Positions 60,201 through 64,000 of a DNA stretch of 64,000 bases are shown here, piece by piece (the first letter of the stretch is position 1; the number at the start of each line of letters is the position of its first letter). Below the pieces are notes generated by a model, which was not told the DNA's origin, did not search any database, and worked only from the letters and a program-made list of their open reading frames with translations. The DNA comes from Gammaproteobacteria bacterium (GTDB taxonomy: Bacteria; Pseudomonadota; Gammaproteobacteria; Thiohalomonadales; Thiohalomonadaceae): contig QKED01000012.1 in the NCBI GenBank assembly GCA_003252455.1, positions 124,001-188,000 of the forward strand, given 5' to 3'. The position numbers and the translations under genes are program-made.

Positions 60201-63176
60201 AAGGGTCTGGCAGGGGCGCAGTTCCGCCTGCTGGTCAACGGCGCGGCGGTCGACGAAGAGCGCATCGGTAACCGCGCCACCCAGCCGAGCCGTCAGTTGC
60301 AGGGCTGGGAGTACGTGGGCGTGAAGCTCGCCGCCGGGGCCAACCGGCTGGAGTTCCAGCAACTCGATAACTGGGGCAACGTGCGTGGCGGTCAGGCGAT
60401 CACCGTCTACGCCCCCGGCGAGCCGGTGGGCTTCGCCGTCGACCTGCCCAAGGAGACCCCGGCGGATGGCAACAGCCCGGTGCGCGTGCGCATCCGCCTG
60501 GTCGATGCCAACGGCAACCTGGTGGCCATGCGCCTGCCGGTGAGCGTCGAGTCCAAGCTCGGGCGCTGGAAGGGCACCGACCTCGACGAGGTCGAGCCGG
60601 GCCTGCAGCAGTTCATCGAAAACGGTCAGCTGGAGCTGAGCCTGTTGCCGCCCCAAGAGCCGGGCGAGGAGACCCTGCGCATCCTCAGCGGGCGCATGGA
60701 GAAGCAGGTGAAGTTCGGTTACACCGCGCCGCTGCGCGAGATGATCGCCGTGGGTATCATCGAGGGTCAGATCCGCCTCGACCGCCTGCTCCCCGGCGCC
60801 GTGGTGCAGCCCACGGTGAACGACAGCTTCGAGGAGGAGCTGCGCAACTACAGCTACGAGTCCGACGACGGCGAGACCCGCGCCGGGGCGCGCGCCTCCT
60901 TCTTCCTCAAGGGCAAGGTCAAGGGCGAGTACCTGCTGACCATGGCCTACGACTCGGACAAGGCCGAGCAGAGCCGTCTGTTCCGCGATATCCAGCCCGA
61001 GGAGTACTACCCGGTCTACGGCGACAGCTCCATCCGCGGCTTCGACGCGCAGACCACCAGCCCGCTCTACCTGCGTGTGGAGAAGGGGCGCACCTACCTG
61101 CTCTACGGTGACTACAACAGCCGCATCCCCTCCGAGGCGCGTAAGCTGGGCAACTACCAGCGCAGCCTCACCGGCCTGCGCCTGCACCACGAAGACGACG
61201 GCCTGCTCATCGACACCTTCGTCAGCCAGGACAACACCACCCAGGTGGTGGACGAGATCCGTGGTCAGGGCATCTCCGGCCCCTACCGCCTGAGCAACGC
61301 CGACGTGGTGGTCAACAGCGAGCAGGTGGAGATCCTGGTGCGCGACCGTCAGCAGCCCTCGATCATCCTCTCGCGCACCAGCATGACCCGCTTTACCGAC
61401 TACGAGATCGACGGTATGAGCGGCGGTATCCTGTTCCGCACCCCAGTGGCCAGCGTCGACGAGAAGCTCAACCCCGTCTCCATCCGCGTCACCTACGAGG
61501 TGGAGCAGGGCGGTGATGACTTCCTCGTCGCCGGTGCCACCGTGCAGAAGCAGTTCGGCGGCCTGCTCGAAGTGGGCGGCACCTATGTGCACGACGAGAA
61601 CCCGACCCAGTCCTACCGCCTGCGCAGCGCCAATGCCACCTTGAAGCTCGACGAGCAGACCAACCTGGTGGTCGAGGGGGCCCAGAGCCAGGAGGAGGGC
61701 ACCGGTGAGGGCGACGCCCGGCGCGTGGAGTTGATCCACAAGGGCGAGCGCACCGACCTGCGCCTCTACGCCAGCGACATCGACGTGGAGTTCGTCAACC
61801 CCGGTGCCTCGCTCTCCGCCGGGCGGCGTGAGGCCGGGGCCAAGGGTGGCTTCCGTCTGAGCGAGAAGCTGCAGTTCACCGGCGAGGTGCTGCGCAGCGA
61901 AGACCTCACCACCGGTGGGGTCCGCGACGGCGCCAACCTGCAGATGCACACCCGCCTCACCGACAACCTCACCTGGATGGCCGGCGTGCGCCGTGCCCGC
62001 GAGAGCACCACCCCGGCCCTCAGCACCAGCGTCGCCACCCCCATCGACCAGACCAGCATCCAGACCGGCATCGACTACCGTCTGCCGATGCTGCCGGAGC
62101 TGAGTCTCTCGGTGGAGTACGAGCAGGCCATCGACGACGCCACCAAGGAGATGGCCGCCATCGGCGCCGAGTATCAGTTCAGCCCGCGTGGCCGCCTCTA
62201 CGCCCGCCACGAGTTGATCTCCAGCCTCAACGACGCCTACGGCCTGAACAACCGCGCCAGCCTGGTGACCAGCGTCATCGGCCTGCGCAACGACTACTCC
62301 GATACCGGTTCGGTGTTCAGCGAGTACCGTGCCCGCGACGCCTTCGAGGGGCGCGAGACCGAGGCCGCTATCGGTCTGCGTAACCGCTGGCCGCTGCGCA
62401 AGGGGCTGATGCTGGAGACCGGCCTGGAGCGCGTACAGCCGCTGGATGGCGACCCGGACAACCTGACCAACGCCATCACCGGCGCCATCAGCTACACCGC
62501 CAACCCGCTGTGGAAGGGCACGGCGCGCCTCGAAGTGCGTACCGCCAACAACAACGACTCGCTGCTCTCGACCCTGGGCGTGGCGCGCAAGATGAACCGC
62601 GACTGGACCCTGCTCGGCAACAACCACTACTACGTGCAGCGCCTCGCCACCGGCGACCTGACCCGCGACCGCTTCCAGCTCGGCGTCGCCTACCGTGACA
62701 CCGACACCAACATCTGGCACGGCTTCAGCAAGTACGAGCTGCGCAGCACCGACGACGAGACGGTGGGTGACAAGCGTCTGGCGCACATCGTCTCGCTGCA
62801 CGCCAACCGTGCCATCCTCGACAGCATGTACCTGAGCGGGCGCTTCGCCACCAAGTGGGTGCAAGAGAGTGCCAACGACGGCTTCGAAGATACCTACAGC
62901 GCACAGCTGTTGAGCACCCGCTATATCTGGGACTTCACCGAGCGCTGGGACTTCAACCTCACCGCCGCGACCCTCTACAGCGCCGCCGACAAGAGCACCG
63001 AGTATGGCCTCGGCGTCGAGCTGGGCTACCTGCTGCACGCCAACCTCTGGCTCTCCGGTGGGTACAATGTGTTCGGTTACCAGGACGAGGAGCTCTCCGG
63101 CGAGGGCTACACCCAGCGTGGCGCCTATCTGCGCCTGCGCTTCAAGTTTGACGAGACCCTGTTCGATCGCCCCTGA
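57213..63176 (+). CDS. Giant outer-membrane protein: DUF11 and SdrD-B domains plus C-terminal barrel
   Basis: The product has 1987 residues from ATG 57213; a TTG four codons earlier is possible. Signal peptide to about residue 28 (LLAGLLLAGWSLLGMAVA). An N-terminal beta-sandwich with a FYDNNDNGVVDTTDDE loop resembles the neighbour's repeats. DUF11-type units sit near 230-390 and 635-765 (TVEVGESLLYTVEVKNTGDY). A carboxypeptidase/SdrD-B-like unit lies at 775-850 (GKVFTDCNRNRVQDKEELGI). A linker and an Ig-like part follow. From about 1175 to the end, strands alternate like a large beta-barrel, closing with RGAYLRLRFKFDETLF. Probably an outer-membrane anchor or secretion pore for the 912-residue protein. 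No name known to me. Confidence 0.78.
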   Translation: MPSLRQTVMLLAGLLLAGWSLLGMAVAPDAGTAITNTVTANYVTGDGRLRSASSNTVSATSGDQIAFSLVEDIERNVAPGQVVVLSHIFTNEGNGELPIGFELVNLTGDGFDLDALQLFYDNNDNGVVDTTDDELPLVQLADGILVSLPPGATVGDLPDRAVAASIPATPLSGGGLNVTRGGRIPVLVQGRVPVAAPLGSVGQLRISARSADGTLRESNVDSLTISSGSSLSLSKAASTTEISRNELLTYTLQLTNNGIGTAGPVDVVIDGVAVQKLVIRDQIPANTTYEPLDPPAGQLFLVHRYGDPTNTYVTYDNRPADDTQVDVVALAIDSLASRATVAFSFAVRVHGNASGTIENVALAHYSDGGVVSVLEAYSNQVVTEVPLIEPVIHYYYNNQFGTLVDHAILGDPLYVATDAASCNENPVVIEKKTIIITSTMTGDEETFIATETGPNTGIFRIVPTDAPNYVPTQDATLTNGAIIGNSVIETLRNDTLTATVDGCGTSVVKTRILVDPTGVVYDTCKDVPVPDAVVSLVDAVSGAPAQVFELDAVTPAANVVTVGNDGVYLFPLVNPGTYRLEVVPPTGFTYPSTVPVAQQPATRIINVPASFGGDFPVNLNTGAVVADIPVDCTAHGSLFIRKSASVSTVEVGESLLYTVEVKNTGDYALFNVKLDDTLPLGFSYLPGSAKENGSTIADPDGSAGPALTFSLSNLAVGATATLTYRVRVGTAALRGDGVNTAIARAQETLIATRDKVSNTATAKVEVTPGVFADDGYLVGKVFTDCNRNRVQDKEELGIPGVRLYLDDGTYVVTDVEGKYSLYGLRPRTHVIKLDRTTLPPEAELITLDNRHAGVPDSRFVDLRKGELHRADFAEGSCNAELISQVKLRRSKGEIDVHEYYLNQELPLDPTLPQQRRVQDLPAQGVLDGDKFPGYQELLPEQQYNAINSQLPEAPVVVPVVPAESFEKKLPNTSIEPGFLDLEEGDLLAGREATIRVKGLAGAQFRLLVNGAAVDEERIGNRATQPSRQLQGWEYVGVKLAAGANRLEFQQLDNWGNVRGGQAITVYAPGEPVGFAVDLPKETPADGNSPVRVRIRLVDANGNLVAMRLPVSVESKLGRWKGTDLDEVEPGLQQFIENGQLELSLLPPQEPGEETLRILSGRMEKQVKFGYTAPLREMIAVGIIEGQIRLDRLLPGAVVQPTVNDSFEEELRNYSYESDDGETRAGARASFFLKGKVKGEYLLTMAYDSDKAEQSRLFRDIQPEEYYPVYGDSSIRGFDAQTTSPLYLRVEKGRTYLLYGDYNSRIPSEARKLGNYQRSLTGLRLHHEDDGLLIDTFVSQDNTTQVVDEIRGQGISGPYRLSNADVVVNSEQVEILVRDRQQPSIILSRTSMTRFTDYEIDGMSGGILFRTPVASVDEKLNPVSIRVTYEVEQGGDDFLVAGATVQKQFGGLLEVGGTYVHDENPTQSYRLRSANATLKLDEQTNLVVEGAQSQEEGTGEGDARRVELIHKGERTDLRLYASDIDVEFVNPGASLSAGRREAGAKGGFRLSEKLQFTGEVLRSEDLTTGGVRDGANLQMHTRLTDNLTWMAGVRRARESTTPALSTSVATPIDQTSIQTGIDYRLPMLPELSLSVEYEQAIDDATKEMAAIGAEYQFSPRGRLYARHELISSLNDAYGLNNRASLVTSVIGLRNDYSDTGSVFSEYRARDAFEGRETEAAIGLRNRWPLRKGLMLETGLERVQPLDGDPDNLTNAITGAISYTANPLWKGTARLEVRTANNNDSLLSTLGVARKMNRDWTLLGNNHYYVQRLATGDLTRDRFQLGVAYRDTDTNIWHGFSKYELRSTDDETVGDKRLAHIVSLHANRAILDSMYLSGRFATKWVQESANDGFEDTYSAQLLSTRYIWDFTERWDFNLTAATLYSAADKSTEYGLGVELGYLLHANLWLSGGYNVFGYQDEELSGEGYTQRGAYLRLRFKFDETLFDRP

Positions 63177-63205
63177 GGCTGTTTCGATAACGAGGACCTA
63201 GAGTG

Positions 63206-64000
63206 ATGAAAGCAAACAGCCTGTCGAGCGCCATCCTGTTGGCCCTGGCCTGCACCGCCTGCTCCGTGACCCCGGAGCACGAGCCGCAACCGAGCGTCAT
63301 CGTCGAGATCGATGGCGAGGCGGTCGGTTCGGCCGGGCTCAAGCCCGAGCAGGCGCGCATCACCGACGAGGCGATCTACGCCGACGTGAGCGTCCTCGAC
63401 CGCATCCAGGAGCGTATCAAGCGCCTCAACAGCGAGGGGCTGCGCTCTGCCTTCGACTACCACTTCACCAAGGCGCAGCACTGGCTCGACTTCGCCCGCG
63501 ACGAGTACAGCGAGAACGACCGCTACCGCGTCATCGAGGGGGCGGTGAATCAGACACTGATCCTGGTTGGCGAGATGGAGGAGGAGAAGTCCGACATCAG
63601 CATGGACACCCCGCTGGTGCCGGGTTCGATCCGCGTGCGTGAGGACCTGTGGCAGAAGGCCGCCGAGATGAAGCAGCACCCCGGTTTCCGCTGCGCCCAG
63701 CACCTCATCGCCGAGTTCGAGGTGCGCCTGGTGCAGGCGGGCCACGAGGAGTGGGAGATGGGCTGGCGCCACTCGCTCTCCGACATCCGCGCCGTGGAGC
63801 GTCTGGTCAAGGAGGCGGAGATCGAGCTGGCGCGCTGTGCCATCGAGGCGGAGGAGCCGGTCACCAACCGCTTCACCATCGCCTACTTCGACTTCGACCT
63901 GGACGACCCCAAGTCCGAGACGGCGCAGGAGATCCAGCGCCTGATGGATATCATCGCCTCCATGGACGCGGTCATCTCCATCGACATCTTCGGTCACACC
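63206..64000 (+). CDS. OmpA-type lipoprotein, cut by the window end
   Basis: 265 codons are visible. A lipoprotein signal (MKANSLSSAILLALACTAC) offers C16 or C19 as the lipidated Cys. A long helical region follows (about 45-210: RIQERIKRLNSEGLRSAFDY, ALSDIRAVERLVKE type). From about residue 225 an OmpA-like peptidoglycan-binding domain begins (FTIAYFDFDLDDPKSETAQE, then AVISIDIFGHT) and runs off the end. A GAGGA site lies upstream. Its place directly after the giant barrel gene suggests it tethers the complex to peptidoglycan. Confidence 0.85.
   Translation, partial: MKANSLSSAILLALACTACSVTPEHEPQPSVIVEIDGEAVGSAGLKPEQARITDEAIYADVSVLDRIQERIKRLNSEGLRSAFDYHFTKAQHWLDFARDEYSENDRYRVIEGAVNQTLILVGEMEEEKSDISMDTPLVPGSIRVREDLWQKAAEMKQHPGFRCAQHLIAEFEVRLVQAGHEEWEMGWRHSLSDIRAVERLVKEAEIELARCAIEAEEPVTNRFTIAYFDFDLDDPKSETAQEIQRLMDIIASMDAVISIDIFGHT

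Noticed and set aside
58668-63038. A 1456-codon open frame antisense to the giant surface gene
   Set aside because: Composition (Val/Gly/Leu/His-rich, no domains) is that of a GC-rich antisense shadow; the sense frame has signal peptide, known domain types and normal codon use.

Overview
The window is GC-rich and densely coded and looks like a gammaproteobacterial chromosome. The paired tusA and dsrE2 genes suggest a sulfur oxidiser (Chromatiales-like); this lineage call is an inference from gene content. Most genes are intact. Host operons flank one large Mu-type transposable element.

Layout. (1) 1-3.4 kb, minus strand: nitrate-assimilation genes nrtB and nrtA, with the ANTAR antiterminator gene nasT upstream. 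Between nasT and nrtA lies a readable antitermination leader: two hairpins with identical AAAGGC hexaloops, the second mutually exclusive with an intrinsic terminator. (2) 3.4-5.9 kb: an RNA methyltransferase gene broken by one extra G in a G6 run, a Crp/Fnr-type regulator and a TetR-type regulator. (3) about 6.7-30 kb: a Mu-like element with repressor, Ner-like protein, DDE transposase A, ATPase B, HU, GemA and Mor, plus a complete contractile-tail module (gp37-like terminator, sheath, tube, chaperone with a -2 frameshift signal, tape measure, baseplate, spike, collar fibre). Every head and packaging gene is missing: Mu gp27 to gp36 equivalents (terminase, portal, protease, capsid) are replaced by about 0.9 kb. 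Two tail proteins carry extra recognition-type domains: a LamG-like C-terminus on gp37 and a seven-repeat beta-propeller on gp48. This is the best candidate for an undescribed system, a transposable headless tail (tailocin-like) element.

(4) 30.4-34.8 kb: rtcB behind a promoter, short leader ORF, strong hairpin and terminator that together look like an attenuator; an untracked 46-residue membrane protein; and hrpB, whose P-loop-containing N-terminus has no ordinary start codon. (5) 34.8-42.5 kb, minus strand: the housekeeping operon glyA-nrdR-ribD-ribE-ribBA-ribH-nusB-thiL-pgpA. (6) 42.8-47.7 kb: a secreted protein of unknown function with a FadL-type porin, then dsrE2, tusA and a rhomboid protease. 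(7) 47.9-53 kb: purL, then an RDD membrane protein and a GNAT acetyltransferase. (8) 53.7-64 kb: a surface system of a small secreted protein, a 912-residue DUF11-type repeat protein with calcium-loop-like motifs, a giant DUF11/SdrD-B/beta-barrel outer-membrane protein of about 1990 residues, and an OmpA-type lipoprotein cut by the window end.

Three intergenic elements of about 150-160 bp with matching terminal inverted repeats (37.6, 42.6 and 47.7 kb) form a MITE-like family. I saw no tRNA, rRNA or CRISPR array.
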